Source: JANMZO01 sp963763135
GTDB taxonomy: Bacteria > Actinomycetota > Acidimicrobiia > Acidimicrobiales > JANYDT01
DNA: 64,000 bases
Direction of reading: 5' to 3'
Assembly: GCA_963763135.1 (NCBI GenBank)
Contig: CAVXNJ010000004.1
Coordinates: 372,001-436,000, forward strand
Numbering within the stretch: position 1 is the first letter of the stretch; every line of letters begins with the position of its first letter. Positions 45,670 through 54,684 of this stretch are shown one piece after another. The notes under the pieces are model-generated. The model had not been told where the DNA came from. It did no database searches and worked only from the letters and a program-made list of their open reading frames with translations. A program made the position numbers and the translations under genes.

Positions 45670-46668
45670 TTACCTTCCAGACTGAAAATGCTTGGCCGCT
45701 ACTGCGGCGGCAAGGGTTGCCTCAACATCAATGACCCGCGGGCCGTCGGCCAGAATGCGGACTGTCGCCGTGGCGTTCGGACCCAGAACCCGGTCGCGTT
45801 CACCATCGAATGACAACACCCCTGGCCCGCGAAGGGTGATCGCCTGGCCGAGATCGACCTCATCCGCCGACCAGTACGAGACATCAGCGAATGAACCCGG
45901 AGCTATCGGCACACGTACGGTTTCCGGTCCGCCGAGTACGACATGGACCCCGCGCGGGGTGCGCCGATCGACAGGACTCAGAAGCGCCGCTATGGCCGAC
46001 AGTCCAACGCTCGCTGGTTCAGCGATGCAGGCTATGACAGCCAGAAGCTGCGTGGGATCCCACACCGCCCTCGAGCCCGTGAAGTTGCCGTGCATGAGCA
46101 CCAGGTCTACGAGCGCGAGGTCGTCGCGTGTGCCATCGTCGAACGAGACGTGTGCGACCTTGGCCCGGTGCATCACATCCTTGAGGGCGACGGCGCCGGA
46201 TGCCACCAGCCCCGCGGCCACGCCTGCGAGCGTGGCGTCGATTTGGCGGGGAAACACGTTGTTCGTTCCGGTTGATATGCCCACGATTGGCGCATCCAAC
46301 CAGCCCTTCGCGACATCTCGATGTGTCCCGTCGCCACCCAGAACGATCAATGCGTCGACGTTCTCGTTGCGCATGTGCGTCGCCATGGAGATGGTGTCGC
46401 TCGGGTGCCCGATGGTTGGCTCGTCGATGATCTCGATGCGCGCCGAAGGAACGTCGAAGTCGGCAACGGCTCGGGTAGACAGATTGTGGCGGTCGGGCGC
46501 GACGAGAATGCGCGTCGCTCCGGCGTCGATCGCTCCGGCGATGGCACGCCGTACAACTCCCATCTTGGCTGCGTCGGAGGTGGGGGAGGCATGCGCGATG
46601 AGTCGACGGATGTCCTTTCCCGCGGCGGGGTTGGCGATTACGCCGACGGTTCCGCTCACGTTTGACAC
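45670..46668 (-). CDS. acoX: AcoX-like ATP-NAD kinase-family protein
   Basis: 332 aa. NAD kinase-like fold with VIANPAAGKD at the start, LIVLGGDGTHRD, and VGISTGTNNVFP. AcoX is the first or internal gene of acetoin dehydrogenase operons in several bacteria and its role is not settled. GTG start. It lies between the E1-beta and E2 genes, with 5 and 21 bases of spacing. Its presence is the main reason to call this an acetoin-type complex rather than a branched-chain one. Confidence 0.85.
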   Translation of the reverse strand: MSNVSGTVGVIANPAAGKDIRRLIAHASPTSDAAKMGVVRRAIAGAIDAGATRILVAPDRHNLSTRAVADFDVPSARIEIIDEPTIGHPSDTISMATHMRNENVDALIVLGGDGTHRDVAKGWLDAPIVGISTGTNNVFPRQIDATLAGVAAGLVASGAVALKDVMHRAKVAHVSFDDGTRDDLALVDLVLMHGNFTGSRAVWDPTQLLAVIACIAEPASVGLSAIAALLSPVDRRTPRGVHVVLGGPETVRVPIAPGSFADVSYWSADEVDLGQAITLRGPGVLSFDGERDRVLGPNATATVRILADGPRVIDVEATLAAAVAAKHFQSGR

Positions 46669-46689
46669 CGCCGACTCGGGTGATGCATG

Positions 46690-47724
46690 TCAGCTGCCGG
46701 GAGCTTTGCGCCCGAAAACACTTCGAATGCCTTCGGCGATGCTCTTCGCATTTGGGACGTAGTGCTGTTCGAGGGCGGGCGAGAACGGCACCGGTGAGAA
46801 CGGTGCCCCGATGCGGGCGACGGGTGCATCCAGGTAGTCGAACGCTTCCTCCTGGACCTGCGATGCGATCTCGGCTCCGAGCCCTCCGAAGCGCACCGCC
46901 TCATGGACGACGATGATCCGGTGCGTCTTGCGAGCGGAAGCGACGACGGTCTCGGTGTCGAACGGTTGCAGGGTGCGAGGGTCGATCACCTCACAACTTA
47001 TTCCTTCGGCCTGCAACTTCTCGGCTGCGGCCAGCGACTCATTCGCCATGCGTCCCCACGATATGACGGTCACGTCTTTACCGGAGCGCAGTACGTTCGC
47101 CTTGCCGAGTGGGATCGAATAGAGGTCCTCGGGGACCGCGCCACTCATTCCAAGAAGACGCTTGTGCTTGACCATCACGGTCGGGTTGTTCTCCCGGATA
47201 CATGAGACCATGAGGCCCTTCATGTCGTACGGGTTAGACGGGTACACCACCTTGAGCCCAGGAATGTGGCACAGGAGGGCCTCGAGGCTCTGGCTGTGCT
47301 GCGCCGCGGCAGAAAGACCGGCACCTCCGGCGGTGGTGATCGTCATCGGCAACGACGCCTTGCCGCCGAACATGTACTTCAACTTGGCCGCCTGGTTGAC
47401 GATCTGATCGAGCGCAACGCACATGAAGTCCATGAACATGAGGTCCACGATCGGGCGTAGTCCGGAAACCGACGAACCGACGCCAAGTCCGATGATGGCC
47501 TGCTCGCTGATGGGGGTGTCGACGACCCGTCGTTCACCGAACTCCTTCTGAAGGCCGCCGAACGTGCCGAAGACCCCGCCAAATGCGCCGATGTCCTCGC
47601 CTGCGCAGAAGATGTTCTCGTCTTCTCGCATGCATTGCCGGACGGCTTCGTTGAATGCCATCACGTACGAGAGGTTGCGGGTTTCCGCTGGCGGAATCGC
47701 GGTGGCGGTCTCCGTGGTGCTCAT
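46690..47724 (-). CDS. acoB: 2-oxo-acid/acetoin dehydrogenase E1 beta
   Basis: 344 aa. Transketolase-like beta subunit: NIFCAGEDIGAFGGVF, RVVDTPISEQAIIGLGVG, VMVKHKRLLGMSG, and C-terminal VVHEAVRFGGLGAEI. It provides the Glu that activates thiamine diphosphate. The start overlaps the E1-alpha stop by four bases (ATGA). Confidence 0.92.
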   Translation of the reverse strand: MSTTETATAIPPAETRNLSYVMAFNEAVRQCMREDENIFCAGEDIGAFGGVFGTFGGLQKEFGERRVVDTPISEQAIIGLGVGSSVSGLRPIVDLMFMDFMCVALDQIVNQAAKLKYMFGGKASLPMTITTAGGAGLSAAAQHSQSLEALLCHIPGLKVVYPSNPYDMKGLMVSCIRENNPTVMVKHKRLLGMSGAVPEDLYSIPLGKANVLRSGKDVTVISWGRMANESLAAAEKLQAEGISCEVIDPRTLQPFDTETVVASARKTHRIIVVHEAVRFGGLGAEIASQVQEEAFDYLDAPVARIGAPFSPVPFSPALEQHYVPNAKSIAEGIRSVFGRKAPGS

Positions 47725-48713
47725 TGGCCAACTCCGATCGGGGTCATCGCCGTGTAGACGTCTTCGAGCAACTGGTCGGCGTTGGGGAGCGGGCTTTCCT
47801 CGGCGAACTGGATCGCGTCGGCAATCTCCGCCCGCTGCTCCGCCCACATCGCTTCGACCTGGTCCGCGGTCAGGGCGCCGGAGGCGATCGCTTTCGCCTC
47901 CAGACCGAAGATGGGATCACGCTTCTTCCACTCTTCGACTTCGGAGTCGGGCCGATATTTGAGCCCGAGGTTCTGAATGCCGTGATGGTTGTAGAAGCGG
48001 TAGGTCTTGGCCTCGATCAGCGTCGGGCCCTTGCCGGCCCGGGCGAAGGCAATCGCCTCGGCCGCGGCCTCGTAGACGGCGATGGCATCCATGCCGTCGA
48101 CGATCACGCCCGGCATGCCGTATCCCTGGGCCCGATCAACGATGTCGGTGATCGCCATCGTGTGATCGCGTCGCGTGAACTCGCCGTACTCATTGTTCTC
48201 GCAGCAGAACACGATCGGGAGCTTCAACGCACAAGCCATGTTGGCTGCCTCGTGGAATGCACCGATGTTCGTTGATCCGTCGCCAAAGAAAGCGACGGCC
48301 ACGTTGCCGTCGTTTTTGTACTTGTGGGCAAAAGCGGCTCCGACCGCAATGGGGGAACCGGCCCCGACGATCCCGTTGGCCCCGAGCATGCCGAGCTCGA
48401 GTGAGCTGATGTGCATGGAGCCCCCCTTGCCGTTGCAGTACCCGGTCGCTTTGCCCATGAGTTCCGCCATCATCGGTCGAAACAGCCCGCCCTTGGCCAC
48501 GAGGTGGCCGTGGCCGCGGTGGGTTGACGTGATGGAGTCAGCGTCGGTCAAATTGACGCACACGCCCGCGGCCACCGCTTCCTCTCCGACGTACAGATGA
48601 AGAAAGCCCGGCAGCTTCGCCTGCTCGGCGAGTTTGCCGGCTGCTTCCTCAAACAGCCGAATGCGCACCATTCGACGGTGGAGATCAGCCAAGATTTGTG
48701 GGGTCGGTTCCAT
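47721..48713 (-). CDS. acoA: 2-oxo-acid/acetoin dehydrogenase E1 alpha
   Basis: 330 aa thiamine-diphosphate subunit. The ThDP motif runs GDGSTNIGAFHEA to CENN. Also STHRGHGHLVAKG, KGGSMHI, and IVGAGSPIAVGAAFA. This length is typical of AcoA. It decarboxylates or cleaves the substrate and passes the acyl group to E2. First gene of the four-gene set; upstream in the same direction are a ThuA-domain gene and an SDR. Confidence 0.92.
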   Translation of the reverse strand: MEPTPQILADLHRRMVRIRLFEEAAGKLAEQAKLPGFLHLYVGEEAVAAGVCVNLTDADSITSTHRGHGHLVAKGGLFRPMMAELMGKATGYCNGKGGSMHISSLELGMLGANGIVGAGSPIAVGAAFAHKYKNDGNVAVAFFGDGSTNIGAFHEAANMACALKLPIVFCCENNEYGEFTRRDHTMAITDIVDRAQGYGMPGVIVDGMDAIAVYEAAAEAIAFARAGKGPTLIEAKTYRFYNHHGIQNLGLKYRPDSEVEEWKKRDPIFGLEAKAIASGALTADQVEAMWAEQRAEIADAIQFAEESPLPNADQLLEDVYTAMTPIGVGQ

Positions 48714-48810
48714 GTAATCCTTTCGGGATATACGTGTTCATGCGGAAATGCTCGATGCGTCGGTGGTGCGGTTCGGTTCTTCGTGGTTCGGTTGGGTTGG
48801 TTCCGGGGTG

Positions 48811-49575
48811 TCAGGCGGTAGCGCCCAGCGCCCAACGAATGCTGCGGCGGAGTAGTTCGTAGTACTGCGGATTCTCCCACGAACAACGTTCGATCGTCGG
48901 GTAGTACGGGACGATCGGAGCCATGTCGTAGTGACCGCGGCAGTGGCCGAGCGTGTTGTAGAGAATTTGGCCGTCGCCGAGCGATCTGAGCCACATGACG
49001 AGGTGCTCATCGGTACCGGCGGTCTCGACGGACCAGTCGCGCTCCGCAAATCCTTTTGCGTCTCCGCTCCAGTGCGTGTGGAGTAACCCATGCAGTGATT
49101 CGCGCTCGTGGTACTCCTGCAGGTACAGCTCGTCGTCGGTGTCGAAGGTCTCGATGCCGGCCACCAGCCAGTGCGACGGATCGGCCACCTCGACCGTGTA
49201 GGGCTGGATAGGTGGGTGTGCGACAAACTGCGCACCGAGCGTCTCAGCCCACAGTGGGAAGCATCGCGGGGATTCCACGCCGTTGGGCCTCGGAAGGTCG
49301 AGCGCTGAGTTGGTGCCGTGAAGCCCTACCCAACGCCCGCCCCCCTCCACCCAGGAACGTATGGCCTGTTGCGCCGATTCGGAGGGACGCACGTCGCAGG
49401 TGTAGCTGATAAGCGCGCTTGCCTTCGTGATCGACTCCGAGTCTTCGTAGTCGGCTGCCACCTTGACCCGCACGTGCTCATGCTCCGCCATCAGCTTCAA
49501 CAACTCAAGGCGGGCAAAGTCGATGTCGTGGTACTTCCCGCCTGCCACCAGGTAGGCGTCGACGCGTTCAGCCAT
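48811..49575 (-). CDS. ThuA-domain protein
   Basis: 254 aa ThuA-like amidotransferase-fold protein: VAGGKYHDIDFARLELLKLM, ALISYTCDVRPSES, GGGRWVGLHGTNSALD, SHWLVAGIETFDTDDELYLQEY, and DGQILYNTLGHCRGHYDM. It is only distantly similar to the ThuA gene at 28062. Role in the cluster unknown; related proteins act on sugar derivatives. Thirty-two bases after the SDR gene in the same direction. Confidence 0.8.
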   Translation of the reverse strand: MAERVDAYLVAGGKYHDIDFARLELLKLMAEHEHVRVKVAADYEDSESITKASALISYTCDVRPSESAQQAIRSWVEGGGRWVGLHGTNSALDLPRPNGVESPRCFPLWAETLGAQFVAHPPIQPYTVEVADPSHWLVAGIETFDTDDELYLQEYHERESLHGLLHTHWSGDAKGFAERDWSVETAGTDEHLVMWLRSLGDGQILYNTLGHCRGHYDMAPIVPYYPTIERCSWENPQYYELLRRSIRWALGATA

Positions 49576-49607
49576 GGGTGCGACCTTCGCTTTCGTACGC
49601 GTGCGTC

Positions 49608-50363
49608 TTAGTAGTTGACGCGCTTGAGGAAGCCACCGTCGACGGTGAGGTTCACACCGTTGATGTGCTTGGCTCGTGAACTGGCAAGAAACGCGACCGC
49701 GTCGGCCACGTCTTGTGCGACACCGAGCGAGCCGCCCGGATGCCCCTTTTCGGTTGCTTCGAAGAACGGCGGCATGGCCTTCTTGATGTTGTCCCAGTCG
49801 CCGCCCTCGATGAAGATCGGGCCGGGGGAAACCACGTTGCAGCGGACGCCCTTGGCCCCGAGGACCTGAGCTTGACCGAGAGTCCAGTTCGTTACGGCCG
49901 CCTTGAAGGCCGAATAGCTCCCGCTGCCGGAGGCGAAGTGTTCGGCGACGGCAGTGGTGCCGATGCTGATCAGCGAACCGCCGCCTTCGGTGAGGAACGG
50001 CGTCGCGGCTTCGGTGCCGTGGAGAAGCGCCATGAGATCGATGTTGAAGTTGTTAATCCACGCTTCGAGCTTGCGGGCCGGTTTGCCCGACGTGTTGTGC
50101 ACGTAAATGTCGATTCCGCCCAACTGCTCAGCCGACGACGCAACCCACGAGCGCAGAGAAGCGCTGTCCGAAGCGTCGACAGCGGCACCGACAACCTTGC
50201 CTTTGGCCGACATCTCGGCCACGGCCGCGTCGACATCGGCGGCTGTGCGGGCGCAGATCGCAACGGAGGCGCCCTCGGCGAGAAGTGTCTCGGCGATAGC
50301 GCGGCCGATGCCCTTGGTTGCACCCGTAACGAGGGCGCGCTTGCCGGAAAGTCCGAGGTCCAT
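49608..50363 (-). CDS. SDR oxidoreductase
   Basis: 251 aa: TGATKGIG, a changed NNAG motif (HNTSG), and SYSAFKAAV carrying the YxxxK pair. The end is LTVDGGFLKRVNY. The altered Asn motif and SIGTTAV in place of the usual Ser stretch suggest a divergent but still active SDR. An operator copy lies 26 bases upstream. It may lead the transcript that includes the ThuA and aco genes. Confidence 0.87.
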   Translation of the reverse strand: MDLGLSGKRALVTGATKGIGRAIAETLLAEGASVAICARTAADVDAAVAEMSAKGKVVGAAVDASDSASLRSWVASSAEQLGGIDIYVHNTSGKPARKLEAWINNFNIDLMALLHGTEAATPFLTEGGGSLISIGTTAVAEHFASGSGSYSAFKAAVTNWTLGQAQVLGAKGVRCNVVSPGPIFIEGGDWDNIKKAMPPFFEATEKGHPGGSLGVAQDVADAVAFLASSRAKHINGVNLTVDGGFLKRVNY

Positions 50364-50388
50364 GTTTTGTTGCTCCTTCTGAGTGGCA

Positions 50389-50408
50389 AAGTAACTGGCC
50401 GATTAGTT
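50389..50408. promoter_or_regulatory. 20-bp palindromic operator, copy 6
   Basis: AAGTAACTGGCCGATTAGTT has one mismatch (position 3). Upstream of the SDR at 49608. TACTTT on the minus strand could be the -10. Confidence 0.6.
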
Positions 50409-50516
50409 CATCATCGTAGGCACAGACTTGCCAATCCCGCTCGCGACCACGGGCGAGACCACTCGACAAGTTGTTCAACTACAGGTCGGATTTAGCGCCG
50501 GAGTTTCGTACCGGAG

Positions 50517-50960
50517 TCAAGGTCGGACGACCTTCGTGTTGCCATCGGTCCAGAGGACCTGGAGGTCACGGTGTTTGATTCTCCAACCCGCGTCGGTGCG
50601 AACCAGGTCATCGGCATAAATTCCCGCCACGATGTAGTTCGGACCCCCTTCGGCGGTTTGACGTACATGCTGCGCTTGGAGATAACAGCGGCATGTCGCG
50701 GTGTCACCGTCGATCGTCACCTGGTGGTTGCCAATGAGATGTTGACTGCTGTCGAGCATGCCCAGCGCTCTTTCGATCCGGCTGATGATCGATTCCACGC
50801 CCACAAGCGGGGTGACCAATGCAGCCGTCGCGTCGGCCAGAAAAACCCGTTCTCGGAGGACATCCCACCGTCGATTGTCGATGGCCCAGGTGTAGGCGAT
50901 GGTGGTGTCGATGATGTCGCGTTCATCGAGCAGTTGCTGAAGTCGGGGGTCGGAGCTCAT
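50517..50960 (-). CDS. NTF2-like (SnoaL-type) protein
   Basis: 147 aa alpha+beta cone-barrel protein: LLDERDIIDTTIAYTWAIDNRRWDVL, HLIGNHQVTIDGDTATCRCYLQAQH, YADDLVRTDAGWRIKHRDLQVLW. The family includes steroid isomerases, dehydratases, SnoaL cyclases and non-catalytic proteins. The ATG overlaps the stop of the SDR upstream (ATGA). The catalytic Asp/His set cannot be fixed by eye. Related proteins are at 54193 and 60962. Confidence 0.82.
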   Translation of the reverse strand: MSSDPRLQQLLDERDIIDTTIAYTWAIDNRRWDVLRERVFLADATAALVTPLVGVESIISRIERALGMLDSSQHLIGNHQVTIDGDTATCRCYLQAQHVRQTAEGGPNYIVAGIYADDLVRTDAGWRIKHRDLQVLWTDGNTKVVRP

Positions 50961-51757
50961 ACGAGTGTCCATCCTCCGTCGACAGTCAACGTGTGTCCAG
51001 TTACGTAGCTGCTCGCCGCTGAGCACAGGAACAGCACGGCTTGGGCGATGTCGTCGACCGTGCCTTTTCGTCCCAGCGGTATGTTCGCGGATCGTTGCTT
51101 CATCATCGGGCCCATGAGTCCGGTCACCGAGGAATTCACCGGCCAAAGCGGCGGCAGTTCTCCGGTGTGTATCTTTCGTAACGTTGGCACGGGCACGTTG
51201 CCCGGTGCCACGCCGTTGACCCGGATCTGGTGAGGGGCCAGGTCGACCGCGAGGCTTTTGGTGAAGTGAATCACCGCAGCCTTGGCGCTGTCGTAACCGG
51301 TGCCGAGACAGGGGAGCATGCCGTCAACGGAGGCGATGTTCACGATGGAGCCGCCGCGACCGTGGGCAACCATGTTCGTTGCGGCCGCCTTCGAGCAGTT
51401 GAAAACTCCCACGAGGTTGACGTCGATCGACCGGTGCCACGACTCGTGCGATTGATCGAGGATGCTTCCGGCTTCGCGGTACGTGCCGGCGTTGTTCACG
51501 AGTATGTCGATTCCTTCCGGGACGGAAGCGACTCCGGCGTCGGCGCTACTGGAGTCGGTGACGTCCAGCATTACGGCAGTTCCGCCAATGTCGGTCGCAA
51601 CTCGCTCCGCTCCCCCCAAGTCAATGTCGGCAACGGTGACGGTGGCCCCGGCTGCCGCCAGGAGCCGTGCGATCCCCTCGCCGATTCCCGTTGCACCGCC
51701 GGTCACGAGGGCCCGACGTCCGTCGAGGGAGAGAAGTTGTTGTACGGCCTCTTGCAT
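50957..51757 (-). CDS. SDR oxidoreductase
   Basis: 266 aa classical SDR: TGGATGIG, ILVNNAGTY, Ser in VNIASVDG, YDSAKAAVIHFTKSLA, LTVDGGWTLV at the end. The start is the ATG after GAGGAAAAC, seven residues of MQEAVQQ before the fold; the frame is open 43 codons further up but crosses the operator. Coupled to an NTF2-like protein, a pairing common for hydratase or isomerase plus dehydrogenase steps. Confidence 0.9.
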   Translation of the reverse strand: MQEAVQQLLSLDGRRALVTGGATGIGEGIARLLAAAGATVTVADIDLGGAERVATDIGGTAVMLDVTDSSSADAGVASVPEGIDILVNNAGTYREAGSILDQSHESWHRSIDVNLVGVFNCSKAAATNMVAHGRGGSIVNIASVDGMLPCLGTGYDSAKAAVIHFTKSLAVDLAPHQIRVNGVAPGNVPVPTLRKIHTGELPPLWPVNSSVTGLMGPMMKQRSANIPLGRKGTVDDIAQAVLFLCSAASSYVTGHTLTVDGGWTLV

Positions 51758-51828
51758 GTTTTCCTCAGCTGTCCTGGCGGGCTTCGCCGCTCGACGATTG
51801 TCGCGGTTTGGTTTCGGGTCGACGCACA

Positions 51829-51848
51829 AACTAACTCCGTAGTTAATA
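51829..51848. promoter_or_regulatory. 20-bp palindromic operator, copy 7
   Basis: On the minus strand TATTAACTACGGAGTTAGTT, one mismatch (position 1). It is in a divergent region and flanked by TAnnnT hexamers in both directions (TAATAT plus, TAGTTT minus). Both SDR operons could be controlled. Confidence 0.65.
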
Positions 51849-51902
51849 TCTGTGCCCATCCGTCGGCTTGTTCGACATACGTTCACTCTCTGGGGGAGTT
51901 TT

Positions 51903-52682
51903 ATGGGTTCACTCGATGGTCAGGTGGCATGCATCACGGGTGGTACCCGTGGGATCGGGCGCGCCATTGCTGAAGCCTTTCTTCGGGAGGGGGCCAGCGT
52001 GGTCGTCAACGGTCGCGGCGCGGAAAAGGGCGCCGTAGCGATAAAGGAAATGAATGCCGGGGACCGGGTCCATTTCATCGCTGGCGACGTCAAGCAACGG
52101 GAATTCTGCGACTCGCTGATTGACCAGACCGTAGCGAAATACGGGCGGTTGGACATTTTTGTGGCCAACGCCGGCGGGGGAGCTGATCCTGCTCCCATCG
52201 CTTCCATGACCGACGAAGCGATGGCCGATGCGATGAACTGGAACTTCTGGCACACGTTTTGGACGATGCGCAAGTCGTTCAACGTCATGATTCCCCAGGG
52301 TGGCGGTCGGTTCATGGCCATCTCTTCGGTTGAGGGCAAGATGGGGAAACCGGCCGTGTCGAATTACGTGGCTTCGAAACACGCGATCAACGGATTGGTG
52401 AAGTCAGCCGCGAAGGAGGTCGGAACGCTTGGAATCACGGTTAACGCGCTCTGCCCCGGAGCGATCGAAACGGACGTGATGAAAGAACAGGGACCCGCTG
52501 CAGCCGAAGCGATGGGAATGAGCTATCAGGGTCTGCTCGATGTGTTCGCCCACGAGTCAGCCATCAAACGGCTGAACGAGGTCGAGGACGTGGCCGAAGT
52601 AGCCGTACTGCTTGCTTCCAACGCGGGCGCAGGAATTACTGGTTCGCTCATTTCCATCGACGGCGGAACATCGCCCTACTGA
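51903..52682 (+). CDS. SDR oxidoreductase (tandem copy 1)
   Basis: 259 aa: ITGGTRGIGRAIAEAFLREGA, VANAGGG, Ser in ISSVEGKMGKP, and NYVASKHAINGL. The ATG follows GGGGGAG. It is similar over its whole length to the next gene (shared SSVEGK.GKP, KSAA.EVGTLGITVNA, ESAIKR.N.VE), so the two arose by tandem duplication. Classic Asn, Ser, Tyr and Lys are retained. Confidence 0.9.
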   Translation: MGSLDGQVACITGGTRGIGRAIAEAFLREGASVVVNGRGAEKGAVAIKEMNAGDRVHFIAGDVKQREFCDSLIDQTVAKYGRLDIFVANAGGGADPAPIASMTDEAMADAMNWNFWHTFWTMRKSFNVMIPQGGGRFMAISSVEGKMGKPAVSNYVASKHAINGLVKSAAKEVGTLGITVNALCPGAIETDVMKEQGPAAAEAMGMSYQGLLDVFAHESAIKRLNEVEDVAEVAVLLASNAGAGITGSLISIDGGTSPY

Positions 52683-52769
52683 CTTCGCAGTTGAACCGCC
52701 TGAACCGTCGGCGAACTGATTACCAAACGACTATGCGCAAACCGATTCTGAAGAACTGAGAGAGACAAC

Positions 52770-53552
52770 ATGGGAAAGCTTGACGGCAAAGTTGCGTGCA
52801 TCACCGGTGGGACGAGAAGCATCGGGCGAGGCATCGCCGACGCCTTTTTGCGTGAAGGCGCAAGAGTGGTGGTCAATGGCCGCGACGAGGCCAAGGGGCA
52901 GGCGTGCCTGGCCGAAATGAAAGCGGGGACGAACGCCCTGTTTTTCGCGGGCGACTCGTCGAAGCAGGTCACCGTTGAGGGATTGATCGATTTCACGATC
53001 GAGAAGTTCGGGCAACTCGATATCTGTTGTCTGAACTCGGGCGGGGTGTTGAACACCGCGCCGGTGGCGTTGATGACCGATGAAGAGTGGCAATTGGAGA
53101 TGGACTGGAACCTGAACCACGTGTTTTGGGGAATGCGTCGGGCGTTGAATCACATGATTCCTCGAAACGCCGGGCGCATAATTGTCACGTCGTCGGTCGA
53201 GGGAAAGCTCGGCAAACCGGGCATTCCTGGCTATGTCACGACCAAGCACGCGGTGAACGGTCTGGTGAAGTCCGCTGCACAGGAGGTGGGCACCCTCGGC
53301 ATTACCGTCAACGCGATTCTTCCCGGGATCATTGAGACCGACATCGTGCGCGCCACCGGTCCCGAATCGGCAGTGGCAATGGGCTTGTCGGGTTACGACG
53401 AGTTGATCGGACTCTTCACCGCCGAGTCAGCCATCAAACGACCGAACAAGGTTGAAGAAGTTGCAGCGGTAGCGGTACTCCTGGCGTCCGACGCCGCCAG
53501 GAACATGACCGGATGCCTGTTTCCCGTGGATGGGGGGACGATGCCGTACTGA
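52770..53552 (+). CDS. SDR oxidoreductase (tandem copy 2)
   Basis: 260 aa: ITGGTRSIGRGIADAFLREGA, CLNSGGV, Ser in TSSVEGKLGKP, YVTTKHAVNGL. Paralog of the preceding gene. The two might handle isomeric alcohols or successive steps. The 87-base gap contains one half-site (AACTGATT) of the shared operator but not the other half. The stop is followed within 24 bases by a VOC protein gene. Confidence 0.9.
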   Translation: MGKLDGKVACITGGTRSIGRGIADAFLREGARVVVNGRDEAKGQACLAEMKAGTNALFFAGDSSKQVTVEGLIDFTIEKFGQLDICCLNSGGVLNTAPVALMTDEEWQLEMDWNLNHVFWGMRRALNHMIPRNAGRIIVTSSVEGKLGKPGIPGYVTTKHAVNGLVKSAAQEVGTLGITVNAILPGIIETDIVRATGPESAVAMGLSGYDELIGLFTAESAIKRPNKVEEVAAVAVLLASDAARNMTGCLFPVDGGTMPY

Positions 53553-53575
53553 AACTGCATAGCGACTTCGTACCG

Positions 53576-54136
53576 ATGCCGCCGAACGAATTTGGACCAA
53601 CACACGAGGGACTCAGCCTGCTCGGGCCCCCGGTCCAGATCGCATATGCCGTCACCGATGTTCGGGAAGCTGCGGCGCAGTGGGCTGAGCGACGTGGTGT
53701 GGGCCCGTTCTTCGTGATCGAGCACATCGCCCTCTCCGACGTGCGCTATCGCGGTGCGCCCGCAGCCTTTGACCATTCCTCGGCCTACGCCCAGTGGGGG
53801 GCGATCATGGTCGAACTCGTGTGTGACCATACGATCGGTCCGTCACCGGTAGCCGACGTCGTCGGTCCCGGAGGGCGGGGTTTGCATCACGTTGCCCATT
53901 TCGTTCCCAGCTTTGCTTCCGCCTCCGAAGCTCTCGTCGCAGCCGGACACGCAGAGGTTCTGTACGCAAACACTTCGGCTGGCCTGCCTTTCGCATTTCA
54001 CGATGCGATCGCCACGCTCGGTCACATGATCGAGATCTACGAGGGAACGCCCAAGTTGCGGGCTTTCTATTCCATGGTTTCCGAGGCGGCCGCGAACTGG
54101 AACGGTTTGGACCCGGTCCGAGTCCTCACTCGATGA
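53576..54136 (+). CDS. VOC-superfamily (glyoxalase-like) protein
   Basis: 186 aa with a betaalphabetabetabeta-type fold: VQIAYAVTDVREAAAQWAERRGVGPF, AQWGAIMVELVC, GGRGLHHVAHFVPSFASAS, GHMIEIYEGT. Probable metal ligands are the His in LHHVAHF and the Glu in MIEIYEG. Members include ring-cleavage dioxygenases, epimerases and isomerases. The ATG at MPPNEFGPTHEG was chosen, since the frame further upstream overlaps the SDR. Confidence 0.78.
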   Translation: MPPNEFGPTHEGLSLLGPPVQIAYAVTDVREAAAQWAERRGVGPFFVIEHIALSDVRYRGAPAAFDHSSAYAQWGAIMVELVCDHTIGPSPVADVVGPGGRGLHHVAHFVPSFASASEALVAAGHAEVLYANTSAGLPFAFHDAIATLGHMIEIYEGTPKLRAFYSMVSEAAANWNGLDPVRVLTR

Positions 54137-54192
54137 GCCGACCTTGGGCGGGAGACCCGTCGCGTTCGCCCCTTCCGGGATAACGTTTCGCT

Positions 54193-54588
54193 ATGAGCGA
54201 GAGCAACATGTCCTCAGCTGGTTCGAGCACCCCGTCCAACGACGCCTACGACACCTTGAAACGGTTCTGGACCATTCAGGACGGGGGTGACTACTCGAAG
54301 CTGTCCGAGTTGTTCTCCGACGATGCTGAACTCGTCGACCCGGTCTACGGAACGTTCACCGGCGGCGCGGCGATTGCGGGGTTCATGACCAAGATGAACG
54401 TGGAAATGGCCAAGGCCGGCGCGTCGTTTCGTCTGGCTGAGCTCTCCGGTGCCACTGATGCCGACGGGAACGGCACAGTTTGGGCGCAGTGGACGGCTGC
54501 GACCAGCAAAGGCGATCGTACCGGCGTTGGCGTCTACCGGACCCGCAACGGGAAGATCACGTACTACCGCGATTACATGAATGGCTAA
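54193..54588 (+). CDS. NTF2-like (SnoaL/nuclear-transport-factor-2) protein
   Basis: 131 aa: AYDTLKRFWTIQDGGDYSKLSELFSDDAELVDPVYG, then GVYRTRNGKITYYRDYMNG. The wide fold family includes isomerases, dehydratases and limonene-epoxide-type hydrolases, and many members without known activity. It is between the VOC gene and a SDR-PPOX operon; a large palindrome separates it from the latter. Confidence 0.8.
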   Translation: MSESNMSSAGSSTPSNDAYDTLKRFWTIQDGGDYSKLSELFSDDAELVDPVYGTFTGGAAIAGFMTKMNVEMAKAGASFRLAELSGATDADGNGTVWAQWTAATSKGDRTGVGVYRTRNGKITYYRDYMNG

Positions 54589-54646
54589 ACCGTAGGATTC
54601 CCGCCCGTGTCGATCCCGTCGTGGTTTCACCGACCTCGCGCCGCTC

Positions 54647-54668
54647 GAAGTGATCGCTCGATCACTTC
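54647..54668. promoter_or_regulatory. 22-bp perfect palindrome before the SDR-PPOX operon
   Basis: Arms GAAGTGATCG and CGATCACTTC flank CT. It ends 16 bases before the SDR ATG. It is unlike both operator classes above. It could be an operator for a regulator outside the window, or an upstream terminator. Confidence 0.55.
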
Positions 54669-54684
54669 TGTGTAATGTGACCGC

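Noticed and set aside
52711..52730. Eleventh copy of the 20-bp operator before the second tandem SDR
   Set aside because: AACTGATT fits one half, but the other half has three or more mismatches. Counted as a half-site only.
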